The translations under genes were made by a program, and so were the position numbers. A stretch of DNA of 64,000 nt. Origin: CAVQWT01 sp963717705. GTDB lineage: Bacteria > Pseudomonadota > Gammaproteobacteria > Burkholderiales > Casimicrobiaceae. Below are positions 9,369 to 20,489 of the stretch, piece by piece; position 1 is the first letter of the stretch, and every line of letters starts with the position of its first letter. The stretch is from positions 62,001-126,000 of the forward strand of contig CAVQWT010000003.1 of assembly GCA_963717705.1 (NCBI GenBank), in the 5' to 3' direction. The notes beneath the pieces were generated by a model. That model made no database searches, was not told the DNA's origin, and was given only the letters and a program-made list of their open reading frames with translations.

Positions 9369-10640
9369 ATGTCGCTATTGCGGCGGCGGAATCCGGGCAG
9401 CGTGGCCCGCGTCGGCGGGGCGGTGGCCTTGATGCTGCTGCTTGCCGCGTGCGCGACCGGACCCAAGTACGGCCCCGATTCGCCGGTCACGACCCTCGTC
9501 GTCCCGGTCGAGCGCCTTGCGTACCCGCCGCTGCTGCCCAAGCTGGACCTGACGGCCGGCATCCACTACCCCGATTCGTTCCGCTCGGCCGTTGCGTTGG
9601 CCGGCGGCGGCGACACGCCGCGCTACCGGTACGAACTCGGGGCCGCCGCGGTCGCGCTGTTCGACCAGCACGCCGCGGCGATGTTCGCGCGAACGGTCGA
9701 GCTGCCGTCGATCCCGGGGCCCGCAGGCACCGTCGTCGGGGTCGACGTCGTCCTCGTCCCGCGCTTCGAGCCGCGCGCAGCGGGATTCATGCTCGGCGTC
9801 GACGTGCTTGCGCCCGACGGCGCGAGCGTGGCGAGGAGCGAGACCGTGGTGACGACGTCGGCCGCTCCCGACGACCCGGCGGCCCCGACGGACGCGACTG
9901 CCGCGTCGACGGCAGCCGCTCCCGCCGGCGGAACGGCGCTTTCGCAAGGGTCCGCGCGGGACGTCGCGATTTCGCTCGTCGCCACGGCGGCCGGCGACGT
10001 CGCCACCACGCTGGTCCTGTCGCCGGAACTCGCGCGCTGGGCCGACGCGCGGGGACTGGCGTGGCAATGGCCGGGCTCGCCCGTCGGCGATGGCCCGGCC
10101 GCGCCCCCGACGGGCGTCACGCTGATGGTCTGCACGGGCTTGCGCGCCTGCACGGCCAACGAGGGGACCGTCGCCGTCGGCGAAGCGCTGCGCAGGCTCG
10201 ATCCGTCGATCGCGGTCGTCGCCGTCGAGGACCTGCGGCGGGCGGTCTACCCGTGGACGGGCCGCGTCTTGCTCACCGACGCACAGGTGGCGGAGTGGCT
10301 GCGCCGGCCGGCGGTGGCGGCGCGGGCAGGCGCGGCGGGCGTCCGGTACCTCGCGATCGCGGAGTCCCTCCAGACGTGGAAAGAAGACCACGGCCTGATG
10401 CTCTACGGGCCCGGTTTTTTGGGGCTGGCGTGGGAGACCACCCACGAATCCGCGCTGCTGCGGGTGTTCGATCTTGCGGCGGCGGTGGACGCCGGCGACG
10501 TGAAGCACCAGCGCGAGGACGTCACTTTCCTCATGCCCGCCTACCTGATTCCGCTGCCGATCCCGATCCCGAGATCGGGTCCCGCCATGGCCGAGGTCGT
10601 CGCCAAGCAACTGCTGCCGCTGGTCCGCCCCGCACGCTGA
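9369..10640 (+). CDS. putative lipoprotein of unknown function
   Basis: Protein of 423 aa with a lipoprotein signal peptide: an Arg-rich n-region, VGGAVALMLLLAA and a lipobox ending at the Cys of LAAC. It is therefore probably membrane-anchored in the envelope. The mature part has no domain I can name. A Ala/Thr/Asp-rich linker occupies about residues 165-195, and the C-terminal portion contains aromatic-rich segments such as ETWKEDHGLMLYGPGFLGL-like stretches. It is divergent from birA and convergent with hppD. An intact, well-coded gene with no assignable function. Confidence 0.75.
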   Translation: MSLLRRRNPGSVARVGGAVALMLLLAACATGPKYGPDSPVTTLVVPVERLAYPPLLPKLDLTAGIHYPDSFRSAVALAGGGDTPRYRYELGAAAVALFDQHAAAMFARTVELPSIPGPAGTVVGVDVVLVPRFEPRAAGFMLGVDVLAPDGASVARSETVVTTSAAPDDPAAPTDATAASTAAAPAGGTALSQGSARDVAISLVATAAGDVATTLVLSPELARWADARGLAWQWPGSPVGDGPAAPPTGVTLMVCTGLRACTANEGTVAVGEALRRLDPSIAVVAVEDLRRAVYPWTGRVLLTDAQVAEWLRRPAVAARAGAAGVRYLAIAESLQTWKEDHGLMLYGPGFLGLAWETTHESALLRVFDLAAAVDAGDVKHQREDVTFLMPAYLIPLPIPIPRSGPAMAEVVAKQLLPLVRPAR

Positions 10641-10664
10641 CGCCCATCGGCCGCCGCAGGCCAT

Positions 10665-11762
10665 TCAGCCCTTGAGCACGCCTCTGCGGATCTGGTCGAG
10701 CTCGATCGACTCGAACAGCGCCTGGAAGTTGCCCTCGCCGAAGCCCTCGTTGCCCTTGCGCTGGATGATCTCGAAGAAGATCGGGCCGATGACGGTCTTG
10801 GTGAAGATCTGCAGCAGCATCTCGTCCTTCGCCGGCGCGCCGTCGAGCAGGATGCGGTTGGCGGCGAGCCGCGCGGTGTCCTCCTTGTGCCCGGGCAGCC
10901 GCGTCGCGAGCTGCTCGTAGTAGGTGTCCGGCGTGTCCTGGAAATCGACGCCGATGCGGCGCAGCTTCTCGACGCAGGCGTAGATGTCGTCGGTGCCGAG
11001 CGCGATGTGCTGGATGCCCTCGCCGCGGTAGGCGACAAGGTATTCCTGGATCTGGCTGCGGTCGTCCGACGACTCGTTGATCGGGATGCGGATCTTGCCG
11101 CAGGGGCTCGTCATCGCCTTCGACTTCAGTCCCGTGAGCTTGCCCTCGATGTCGAAGTAGCGGACCTCGCGGAAGTTGAACAGCCGCTCGTAGAAGCCCG
11201 CCCACTCGTCCATCCGGCCGCGGTGCACGTTGTGCGTCAGGTGGTCGATGGTGGTGAGCCCGGCGCCGCGCGGGTGCTGGTCGACGCCGGGCAGCGGGAC
11301 GAAGTCGATGTCGTAGATCGACACGCCGGCGCCGGTGTCGCCCCGCGCGCCGGGATAGCGGTCGACGAGGTAGATCAGCGAATCGCCGATGCCCTTGATC
11401 GCCGGGATGCTGAGCTCCATCGGGCCCGGCCGCGCCTCGACGCCCCAGGCGCCGAACTCGACGCACTTGCGGTAGGCCTTGGCGGCGTCGGCCACACGAA
11501 ACGCGATCGCGCAGATGCACGGCCCGTGCACGCGCGCGAACGACTGCGCGAACGAGTCGGGCTCGGCGTTGACGATGAAGTTGACGTCGCCCTGCCGGTA
11601 CAGCAGCACGTTCTTGCTGCGATGCTTGGCTACGGCGACGAAGCCCATCTGCTCGAACAGGCGGCCGAGCGCGGCGGGGTCCGGCGCCGCGTACTCGACG
11701 AACTCGAAGCCGTCGGTGCCGAGCGGGTTTTCCCAGAGGTCGGGGGTGCGGGAGGGGGGCAT
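10665..11762 (-). CDS. hppD: 4-hydroxyphenylpyruvate dioxygenase
   Basis: Fe(II) dioxygenase (365 aa) converting 4-hydroxyphenylpyruvate to homogentisate in tyrosine degradation. Two vicinal-oxygen-chelate domains are visible. The C-terminal domain carries the metal ligands: His in TTIDHLTHNV, His in GIQHIALGTDDI and Glu in FFEIIQRKG. The start is ATG 11762, giving MPPSRTPDLWENPLGTDGFEFVEY, the usual N-terminus. No other homogentisate-pathway gene is adjacent; together with the pca operon it fits an organism that degrades aromatics. Confidence 0.95.
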   Translation of the reverse strand: MPPSRTPDLWENPLGTDGFEFVEYAAPDPAALGRLFEQMGFVAVAKHRSKNVLLYRQGDVNFIVNAEPDSFAQSFARVHGPCICAIAFRVADAAKAYRKCVEFGAWGVEARPGPMELSIPAIKGIGDSLIYLVDRYPGARGDTGAGVSIYDIDFVPLPGVDQHPRGAGLTTIDHLTHNVHRGRMDEWAGFYERLFNFREVRYFDIEGKLTGLKSKAMTSPCGKIRIPINESSDDRSQIQEYLVAYRGEGIQHIALGTDDIYACVEKLRRIGVDFQDTPDTYYEQLATRLPGHKEDTARLAANRILLDGAPAKDEMLLQIFTKTVIGPIFFEIIQRKGNEGFGEGNFQALFESIELDQIRRGVLKG

Positions 11763-11855
11763 GGGGTGCTCCTAGGGGCGATGGATCGGTGCGGCGCCTC
11801 GACGCCGCGAAGCGCGCCATTGTAGGCGACGCTCCGGCGCCATGGCCGGCGGTCC

Positions 11856-12761
11856 TCAATCGCGCTGGTACTCCGGCAGCGGCTTGCCGCAGTGCTTGCA
11901 GAACCGCGCGTCGGCGTCGTGGCCTTCGGTCAGGCAATCGGGGCATGCACGCGTCGTCACGGGTCGCGCAAACCGGTGAGCCGTCATCTCGGCAGTGACG
12001 ATTCCCGTGGGCACGGCCAGAATGCCCCACCCCATCAGCATCATGCACGACGCGATGAAGCGGCCGAGGTCGGTCTTCGGCGTGATGTCACCGAAGCCTA
12101 CGGTGGTGATGGTCGTGATGCCCCAGTAGATCGCTGTCGGGATGCTGGTGAATCCGTTCTCGGGGCCCTCGACGACGTACATCAGGGTCCCCATGACGAC
12201 GACCGTGATCAGCACGAAGCCGATGAAGACGATGATCTTGCGCCGACTGGCGATCAGCGCAGCGCCGAGAAACCCGAACTCGGACACGTAGGCGCCGAGC
12301 TTGAGGATCCGGAAGACGCGAAGCAGGCGCAGCAGGCGGACGTCGATCAGCGCGTGGGCTTCCGGGACGAAGAAGGCGAGATAGGTCGGCAGCACGGCCA
12401 GCAGGTCCACGACGCCGAAGAAGCTCGTCGCGTAGCGCAACGGGCGCCGCACGCACAGCAGCCGCAGCACATACTCCGCGGTGAACAGCAGCGTGAATCC
12501 CCACTCGAGGACAGCGAACAGCGCGCCGTGGCGCTCGGTGATCGACTGCACGCTGTCGAGGATGACCACCAGGACGCTGGCAAGGATCGTCGCGATCAGC
12601 AGCAGATCGAACAACCGGCCGGCACGGGTGTCGGCTTCGAAGATGATGGTGTAGGCCCGCAAGCGCCACGACCCCCTCGGCCGGCCGAAGCGCGCGGCCG
12701 CTTCCGCTTGCGCGGTCGAGGCCGGGGATGGCGCGTTCGGCGCCGGTTCGTTGGTCGTCAT
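11856..12761 (-). CDS. voltage-gated-type ion channel (Kch-like) with C-terminal zinc ribbon
   Basis: Six-TM cation channel (301 aa). S4 is the arginine-rich segment DVRLLRLLRVFRILKL, and the pore loop contains TTVGFGDITP, the K+ selectivity filter. This is the Ion_trans family, in the inner membrane. After the last helix there is a short cytoplasmic tail with CPDC-x11-FCKHCG, four cysteines arranged as a zinc ribbon. I chose ATG 12761 (MTTNEPAPNAPS). The open frame continues upstream but that part is not channel-like. No regulator of K+ conductance domain is present. Confidence 0.88.
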   Translation of the reverse strand: MTTNEPAPNAPSPASTAQAEAAARFGRPRGSWRLRAYTIIFEADTRAGRLFDLLLIATILASVLVVILDSVQSITERHGALFAVLEWGFTLLFTAEYVLRLLCVRRPLRYATSFFGVVDLLAVLPTYLAFFVPEAHALIDVRLLRLLRVFRILKLGAYVSEFGFLGAALIASRRKIIVFIGFVLITVVVMGTLMYVVEGPENGFTSIPTAIYWGITTITTVGFGDITPKTDLGRFIASCMMLMGWGILAVPTGIVTAEMTAHRFARPVTTRACPDCLTEGHDADARFCKHCGKPLPEYQRD

Positions 12762-13025
12762 GGACGATGCGTGAGGATTCGAATTGCAACCGTAACACGC
12801 GGTCGCGCCGGGCCGCAAAACAGTCGCGCAATGCTGTCGCCGCCCCCGCGATGCACTGAATTCGGACGGCGCCCGATGATTCGGACGGGGCCCGACGCCG
12901 CATCGCAGCCGACGCCGCTCGAACCCTCGGCGCCGCATCGTCCGGACGGACGATTGCCGTGGCGGCGACGGCGTGTTTCGATGCTGGCATCGCCGTCGCG
13001 TTCCCCGCGCGAGACTGCCTGCCGA

Positions 13026-13045
13026 CCTAAATTCGACCTGACCCC
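13026..13045 (-). repeat. 20-bp repeat, copy 2
   Basis: Perfect reverse complement of 5017-5036. On the minus strand it supplies the last codons (GSGRI) and the TAG stop of the NAD-dependent epimerase gene, exactly as copy 1 does for pcaC. Flanking bases outside the 20-mer do not match. Confidence 0.8.
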
Positions 13046-14073
13046 AGTATCGCCCGCTCGCTGCCGGCGGTGAGGACGAGGCGCCAGGCGCCTTCGTTCG
13101 GCCGTTCGACGAGCCAGTCGGCGGTGTCGCGGATGGTGTACTCGAGCGCGCGCTCGGCGAGGCCGGCGGCGTGGGCGCGCCGGCAGTCGAACTCGAGGAA
13201 GCCCGCGTGGTCGGCTTCGCTCGCGGGCAGCCACAGCGGCAGTCCGGTCCACGGCGACACCTGGTGCGCCGCCAGCGTCGCGTCGTCGAGCCAGCGCGCC
13301 GTCGGAATCCCCGCCGCGCCGACGAGGCCGCGCTCGCGGGCGACAGCGGTGAGCGCGTCGACGAGACCGCCCCAGCTGAAGTGGCCGCGCTCGCTGGCCG
13401 CATTGAAGGTGCCCGGCGTGTCGCGCTCGGCGAGGCCGACCAGCCACTCGCCGAGGTCGCGCGCGTCGATGAACTGCAGCGGGCGCTCGGGCGGCGCGGG
13501 CACCACGGCCTCGGCCGGCCGGTCGCCCAGCAGCGCCGGCTGGATGAAGCGTGCGACCCAGTAGGCGAAGCGGTCGGTCGGATCGAAAGGCCCGACGATC
13601 AGCCCGGGCCGGACGATGGTCGCGCGCGTCCCCAGCCGCGAGCACACCGCGTCCTCGCACGCGGCCTTCAGCGCCCCGTAGTGCGTCGCCACCTCCTCGG
13701 TCGCCGCGTCGGCGAGCACGGCGCGCGGCGCGCTCTCGTCGAGACCGGGCCGGTCGGAGGACGCGTAGACCGACATCGACGACACGAAGATGTAGCGCGA
13801 CGTGCGGTCCGCCAGCAGCTCGGCCGACGCCCCGACGATTCGCGGCACATAGCCGCTGGTGTCGATGACGGCATCCCATTCCCCGGTCGTCAGCGGAGCG
13901 AGGCCGGGGGCGATCGACGGATCGCGGTTGCCGCCGAGCGGGACGACCGCGGTGTCGACGTGGGTGGGCTCGTTGCCGCGGGTGAACGTCGTGACGCGAT
14001 GGCCTCGCGCCACCGCGGCGTCGACGATGTGCCGCCCGAGGAAGCGCGTGCCGCCGAGGATCAGCAGGCGCAT
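13027..14073 (-). CDS. NAD-dependent epimerase/dehydratase family protein
   Basis: Extended short-chain dehydrogenase (348 aa). The Rossmann NAD(P) motif GGTRFLGRHI is at residues 8-17, and a nucleotide-sugar-epimerase-like body follows (FVSSMSVYAS near the catalytic Ser/Tyr region, and FIDARDLGEWL). The substrate is unknown; close relatives include plant-type RNA-binding/epimerase-like proteins and sugar epimerases. The C-terminus AILGSGRI and the stop come from a 20-bp repeat shared with pcaC, so the native end may have been altered by that element. Confidence 0.82.
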   Translation of the reverse strand: MRLLILGGTRFLGRHIVDAAVARGHRVTTFTRGNEPTHVDTAVVPLGGNRDPSIAPGLAPLTTGEWDAVIDTSGYVPRIVGASAELLADRTSRYIFVSSMSVYASSDRPGLDESAPRAVLADAATEEVATHYGALKAACEDAVCSRLGTRATIVRPGLIVGPFDPTDRFAYWVARFIQPALLGDRPAEAVVPAPPERPLQFIDARDLGEWLVGLAERDTPGTFNAASERGHFSWGGLVDALTAVARERGLVGAAGIPTARWLDDATLAAHQVSPWTGLPLWLPASEADHAGFLEFDCRRAHAAGLAERALEYTIRDTADWLVERPNEGAWRLVLTAGSERAILGSGRI

Positions 14074-14123
14074 CGCGCGCTACGTCCGGTCATGGTGTGT
14101 CGCCGCACGCGGTACGCCGGCCG

Positions 14124-14951
14124 CTAGCCGCCGTCTCCCGCCAGCAGCCGAAGCACCTCGGCGTGCAGCCGCGGATCGCCGCAGGCCACGACGTCGCCGC
14201 CCTCCTCGCAGTTGCCGCCGGTCCACGACGTGATCACGCCGCCGGCACCCTCGATCACCGGGATCAGCGCCTGCACGTCGTAGGCCTGCAACGACGACTC
14301 GATCACGACGTCCATCAGACCCGCGGCCAGCAGCGCGTAGGTGTAACAGTCGCCGCCGTAGCGCACCAGCCGCACGCGCGCCTTCACGCGCTCGAACGCC
14401 GCGCGCGACGCCGCGGTGACGAACATGTCGGGCGTGGTGCAGCCGACGATGGCGTCGGCGAGCCGCGCGCAGCGGCGGGTGGCGAGGCGGCGCGTCTCGC
14501 CACCGCGGCGCCACTCGGCAGGGCCCCCGCCGACGGCGAGGAAGGTCTCGCCGACGAAGGGCTGGTGGATCACCCCGGCGACGACGCGCCGGCCGTCGTT
14601 CAGCGCGATCAGCGTGGCCCAGTGCATCTGCCCGGTGATGAAGCTGCGCGTGCCGTCGATCGGGTCGATCACCCAGGTGTACTTCGATGGCCGCTTCTCC
14701 CAGCCGTGCTCCTCGCCGCGGATGCCGTGGTCGGGATACGTCTCGGCGATCGCCGCGCGGATCACCGCCTCGGCGTTGCGATCGGCGGCGGTGACCGGGT
14801 CGTACGACGTCGTGCCCTTGTCGTCGACGTCGATGGCGACGCGAAAATGCGGCAGCACGACCGCCCCGGCGCGCTGCGCGATCCGCCAGGCGAACTCGAG
14901 GAAATCGGCGGGGGTGGGCGCGGAGGTCGGAGGGGGAGCGGCGGCAGGCAT
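14124..14951 (-). CDS. hisN: histidinol-phosphatase, inositol monophosphatase type
   Basis: Mg-dependent phosphatase of the inositol monophosphatase family (275 aa). Metal-binding motifs are present: GEEHGW, DPIDGTRSFITG and the C-terminal YDVQALIPVIEGAGGVITSW. The TRSFITG form is typical of HisN, which releases histidinol from histidinol phosphate in histidine synthesis; inositol or fructose-bisphosphate substrates cannot be excluded. I chose ATG 14951. A GTG at 14978 would add nine residues. No his genes are adjacent. Confidence 0.85.
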   Translation of the reverse strand: MPAAAPPPTSAPTPADFLEFAWRIAQRAGAVVLPHFRVAIDVDDKGTTSYDPVTAADRNAEAVIRAAIAETYPDHGIRGEEHGWEKRPSKYTWVIDPIDGTRSFITGQMHWATLIALNDGRRVVAGVIHQPFVGETFLAVGGGPAEWRRGGETRRLATRRCARLADAIVGCTTPDMFVTAASRAAFERVKARVRLVRYGGDCYTYALLAAGLMDVVIESSLQAYDVQALIPVIEGAGGVITSWTGGNCEEGGDVVACGDPRLHAEVLRLLAGDGG

Positions 14952-15090
14952 CGGGACATCCGGCGCCGCAATGGTCACCGGACAACAGCGATGATCGCAC
15001 GACTCGGCCAGGGCCGGGTGGTGCGTACGGCACCGGCCGCGGGCATGCCGTCGCCACCGTCCGGGGGACTTGTCCCCGAACCAGCGCAAC

Positions 15091-15813
15091 TCAGGACGTG
15101 ACGATCCAGAACACGCCGACGCCCGCGGCGACCGCCGAGGCCGCGCCCATCAGCACGTGGTACGCGCGTTCGCCGGCCCGGCCGGTGCGTCCGGTCAGCA
15201 GGTCCATCAGCGCACCGAACGCCATCATCGACGCGATGGTGCCGACCGCGTAGGCGGCGATGTAGGCGACCGCCTGCCTGAGGGTCGGAAAGGCGAGCGC
15301 CGGCAGCACGCCGAGGAAATGCGAGCTGCCGGCGATGCCGTGGAGGATCCCGACGCCCATCGCCGCGTGGGTGTGCAGGTGCGACGGCCCCGCGGCGGCC
15401 CTGACGTGATTCGGTATGGTCCGCAGCGCCGGAGGCGCGGTCCCGGGCTCGTGACCGTGCGCGTGGACGTGGATGTGCGCGTGCGCCGCCCCGTCGTGCT
15501 CGTGGGGGTGCGCGTGGACGTGGGCGCGGAACGCGGTGCGCAACCCCCACAGCCCGATGCCGACCAGCATCACCCCGACCAGCCGCTCGCCCCACTCCGA
15601 CAGCAGCTCCGGCGACACGAGATCGCGGGCCCAGACCAGGAACAGCGCGACCGCCGCCACGCCGGCCGAGTGGCCGATGCCCCAGCGCATCCCGACCGCC
15701 CACGAGCGGCGACGGCCGCGGACGGCGAGCGGCGCGACGGCGGCCAGGTGGTCCGGGCCCGACCAGACGTGGAGGGCACCGGCGGCAAGGCCGGCGACGA
15801 CTTCGACGAGCAT
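15091..15813 (-). CDS. nickel/cobalt permease-like membrane protein (NicO/UreH type)
   Basis: Polytopic membrane protein (240 aa) with the NicO/UreH-like signature in the first helix, HVWSGPDHLAAVAPLA, and a second matching helix WGIGHSAGVAAVALF. The central loop is strongly His-rich (AHVHAHPHEHDGAAHAHIHVHAHGHE), as expected of a metal-binding segment. A later helix has GILHGIAGSSHFLGVLPAL. Ni2+/Co2+ transport is inferred from the family and the His loop. No urease or hydrogenase genes are close. ATG 15813 was chosen; the frame extends upstream without similarity. Confidence 0.75.
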   Translation of the reverse strand: MLVEVVAGLAAGALHVWSGPDHLAAVAPLAVRGRRRSWAVGMRWGIGHSAGVAAVALFLVWARDLVSPELLSEWGERLVGVMLVGIGLWGLRTAFRAHVHAHPHEHDGAAHAHIHVHAHGHEPGTAPPALRTIPNHVRAAAGPSHLHTHAAMGVGILHGIAGSSHFLGVLPALAFPTLRQAVAYIAAYAVGTIASMMAFGALMDLLTGRTGRAGERAYHVLMGAASAVAAGVGVFWIVTS

Positions 15814-16083
15814 CGGTGCTGCTCCGCTTGGGAAACGGGGACCGCAGGGCGGGTGGCAAAGGCGAAGACTATGCTGCGCCAGGCGGGACGGCAACCGCAA
15901 GCCGCGGCGGTCGCGAATCCTTGCTCTGGCGCAAACTGCGGCCGGATTGTCGCGCGGACGCCGGCCGGCGGCGCGCCCGCGGTAGGCACGAAGGCCTGGT
16001 TCTTCCTACCCGGCGCTGCCGCGTCCCGCCGCGTCCCGCGGGGGGCGAAGGGAAACGCCGCCCTCCGCCGTCGGCGTGCTGCC

Positions 16084-16995
16084 TCAGCCGCGCGGCACGA
16101 TCGCCACGCCGGTGATCTTCTCCTGCGCCTCGATCAGCGACGGCACGAACCTGTCGCCGAGGCCCAGCGCGTTGGCGGTGACGAGGCTCTGGTGCACCGC
16201 CTCGCCGACGATCGACGGCAGCATCATCTGCTCGGTGAAGTGCGTGTAGTAGCGCAGGTCCTTGGCGGCGTTGACCAGCGTGAACTTGAGGCCGGTCAGG
16301 TCGCCGCCGTCGAGCATGCGGCCGACGATCATCTGGAACAGCCCCGAGTTGACCGCGCCGGCGGAGATCACTTCGTGCAGCTTGCGGATCGACAGCCCCG
16401 ACTTCGCCGCCGCCACGCAGGCCTCGGCAGTCGCCGTGCAGATTGCCTGCGCGATGAAGTTGTTGATCAGCTTCAGCACGAGGGCGTGGCCCGCCGGACC
16501 GGCGTGGAAGATGTTTTCGCAGAACGCGCCGAGCACGGGCTTCAGTTGCGCCAGTGTCGCGTCATCGGCGCCGACCATGACGGTGAGCTTGCCCGCTTCC
16601 GCCTCGACCGGCGTGCGCGCGAGCGGCGCGTCGACGAACTTGACGCCCTGCGCCGCGAGCGACTCGCGCATCCTCGTCGTCGTCGCCGGCTCGCTGGTCG
16701 ACGTATCGACGACGACGAGCCCGGCCTTTGCGCCCGCGGCGAGGCCGTCCTTGCCGAAGACGATCTCCTCGACCTGCGGCGCGCCGGTGACGCAGAGGAA
16801 CACGATGTCGGACGCGCGCGCGACCTCGGCGTTGGTCGCGACTTCCTTCGCCCCGGCGGCCAGGATGTCGGCGAGCGGCGCCCGGTTGCGGTTGACCCGC
16901 ACCGTCAGCGGGAAACCCTTGGTCACGAGGTTCTTGGCCATGCCGTGGCCCATCAGGCCGAGCCCGATGAAGCCGATGCGCGGTTTCGCGTCCAT
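16084..16995 (-). CDS. NAD(P)-dependent beta-hydroxyacid dehydrogenase
   Basis: 3-hydroxyisobutyrate dehydrogenase / tartronate semialdehyde reductase family (303 aa). The nucleotide-binding motif GFIGLGLMGHGMAKNL is at residues 8-23, the substrate-loop block DTSTSEPATT near 97-106, and the catalytic lysine is Lys175 in LKLINNF. The exact substrate cannot be assigned. Start ATG 16995 is well positioned. It stands alone between a gene-free 270-base gap and the DMT transporter. Confidence 0.88.
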   Translation of the reverse strand: MDAKPRIGFIGLGLMGHGMAKNLVTKGFPLTVRVNRNRAPLADILAAGAKEVATNAEVARASDIVFLCVTGAPQVEEIVFGKDGLAAGAKAGLVVVDTSTSEPATTTRMRESLAAQGVKFVDAPLARTPVEAEAGKLTVMVGADDATLAQLKPVLGAFCENIFHAGPAGHALVLKLINNFIAQAICTATAEACVAAAKSGLSIRKLHEVISAGAVNSGLFQMIVGRMLDGGDLTGLKFTLVNAAKDLRYYTHFTEQMMLPSIVGEAVHQSLVTANALGLGDRFVPSLIEAQEKITGVAIVPRG

Positions 16996-17169
16996 CTGCC
17001 GTTCCTCCTTGTGCGCCCTCTCCGGGGAGGGCTGAATTGGTCGGGTGGTCAGGCCAATTCTACACGGCGGCGGCCAGTGATCGCGATCCGCTGCGGCACG
17101 CGCGGACGCGGTACCGGCGGGCAGGAGTGCCCGTCCCGGACCCGCGGGGATGTCCCGCCGGGGACGCGC

Positions 17170-18102
17170 TCAATCGACGGTCGTCGCGTCGGCCGGCGCC
17201 GCCTGGCCGCGCCGCCGCTCGTACAGCGCCAGCGCCAGCCCGCTGCCCCCGATCACCGCCATGCCGGCCAGCGTCCAGCCGTCGGGAAACTGGCCGAAGG
17301 CGACGAAGCCGATGACGGTGGCCCAGACCAGCTGCATGTAGGTGAACGGCGTCAGCGCCGATGCGGGCGCGCGGCGGAATGCGTTGAGGAAGAGGAAGTG
17401 GCCGAGCGTGCCCAGCACGCCGGTCAGGACCACCAGCGCGACGTCGGCCCAGGGCATCGTCGCCCCGGGGCCGAACCACGGCCACAGCGCCGTCATCAGC
17501 AGCGTGCCTACGATAGCCGGGTAGAACAGCGTCACCCGCGGGTCCTCGGCGGCGAGCTTGCGCGTCAGCACCTGGAACATCGCGTAGCAGCAGGCGGCGC
17601 CCAGCGCGTAGCCGGCGGCGCCATGCAGCATCTCGGCGCCGGGCCGCACGATCAGCAGCATCCCCGCCATCCCGGCGACGACGAACAGCGCGCGCGGCGC
17701 CGTCATCACCTCGTCGAGCAGCGCCACCGCGAGCAGGATCACCAGCACCGGCGTCGTGTAGTTGATCGCCGTCGCCTCGGCCAGCGGCAGGTACTTGAGC
17801 GCGGTGAAGAAGCACAGGCTCGACCCCAGCAGCAGCGCGCCGCGCACCACCTGCGCGGTGAGGCGCGGCGTGCGCACCAGCGACCAGCGCATGGTCGGTG
17901 CGAACCAGAGCACCATGAACACCGCCTGCAGGCCGTAGCGCGCCCATACCAGCAGCGGGATCGGATAGCGCGGCGCCAGATTCTTCACCACGGCGTCGAG
18001 GATCGCGAAGCACGCGGTCGCGCCGAGAATGAGGCCGACCGCGGCCAGCGGAACGTGCGCGTGGGAAGGCTGGAGCGGCGGGGAATGCGGCGGGGAGGAC
18101 AT
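17170..18102 (-). CDS. DMT-family (EamA) permease
   Basis: Drug/metabolite transporter (310 aa) with ten predicted TM helices made of two EamA repeats (first around ILGATACFAILDAVVKNL, second from AAGYALGAACCYAMFQVL). Inner-membrane efflux or metabolite exchange is the family role; the substrate is unknown. The start is ATG 18102 (MSSPPHSPPLQPSH). The very long open frame running on toward 19950 is an antisense-frame artefact over the antiporter gene and was not used. It lies 146 bases downstream of the antiporter. Confidence 0.85.
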   Translation of the reverse strand: MSSPPHSPPLQPSHAHVPLAAVGLILGATACFAILDAVVKNLAPRYPIPLLVWARYGLQAVFMVLWFAPTMRWSLVRTPRLTAQVVRGALLLGSSLCFFTALKYLPLAEATAINYTTPVLVILLAVALLDEVMTAPRALFVVAGMAGMLLIVRPGAEMLHGAAGYALGAACCYAMFQVLTRKLAAEDPRVTLFYPAIVGTLLMTALWPWFGPGATMPWADVALVVLTGVLGTLGHFLFLNAFRRAPASALTPFTYMQLVWATVIGFVAFGQFPDGWTLAGMAVIGGSGLALALYERRRGQAAPADATTVD

Positions 18103-18248
18103 GGGCGAACGGACTGCCGGCGAGGCAGTCGAGTGTACCGCCGCGGAGCCGCGAGCGGTGGCCACGGCGACGTGCCGTGCCGGGCCGCGAACCGCCGACA
18201 CGGGACCGTGCGCGACGCCCGCGGTCGCGGCGCCGGCCCGGCGCGGGG

Positions 18249-19967
<1,719 letters not shown>

Positions 19968-20087
19968 CGGGCGATTCTAGCTTTCCTCCCGGATGGGTTC
20001 TTGTTATGCTCCCGTCGGAAAATCAACCCGGCCCGCGACCCGGACATCACGGTTCGCAGCACGCGCGCCGACAGGGGAGGAAGCAAG

Positions 20088-20435
20088 ATGAAGGACGCAG
20101 GGCTTCCGATCACGCTGATCGTCGTCGGTCTCATCTGGCTGCTGTGGTACCTCGGCTGGATGCCCGACAGGGACTGGGTCATCGGCCTGGGCTTCATCGC
20201 CGGCGGCATCGCGGCGCTGGTGCTGGACGGCTTCACCAAGAACTCGGTGGTGATGGGCCCGTTCCTGATCGCCATCGGGCTCGCGTGGCTGGCGCACGAC
20301 CAGTACCGGCTCAGCTGGTCGATCATCGTGCCGCTGATGCTGGTGCTGCTGGGGGTGCTGATGCTGGTGGCGCGCAGCTCGTCGATTCCGGACCGCCGTC
20401 GCAGCAAGGCGAACGAAGCGGGACCGCGCTCCTGA
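20088..20435 (+). CDS. small membrane protein, four TM helices
   Basis: Protein of 115 aa consisting of about four hydrophobic helices (LPITLIVVGLIWLLWYLGW, WVIGLGFIAGGIAALVL, GPFLIAIGLAWLA, IVPLMLVLLGVLMLV) and a basic tail. It resembles short LiaF/DUF5668-like membrane proteins, but I cannot assign a role. ATG 20088 follows a strong ribosome-binding site (AGGGGAGGAAGC). It is divergent from the antiporter gene and convergent with the GNAT gene. Confidence 0.7.
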   Translation: MKDAGLPITLIVVGLIWLLWYLGWMPDRDWVIGLGFIAGGIAALVLDGFTKNSVVMGPFLIAIGLAWLAHDQYRLSWSIIVPLMLVLLGVLMLVARSSSIPDRRRSKANEAGPRS

Positions 20436-20436
20436 A

Positions 20437-20457
20437 CCTGCGGCGTTGCGCCGCGGG
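20437..20457. terminator. candidate hairpin between convergent genes
   Basis: CCTGCGGCG-TTG-CGCCGCGGG forms a nine-pair stem, including one G-T pair, with a three-base loop between stops at 20435 (+) and 20490 (-). It is strong but has no T tract on either strand. Confidence 0.35.
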
Positions 20458-20489
20458 CGCGGTCCGGCGGGTGGCCGGGCGGCTCCGGC

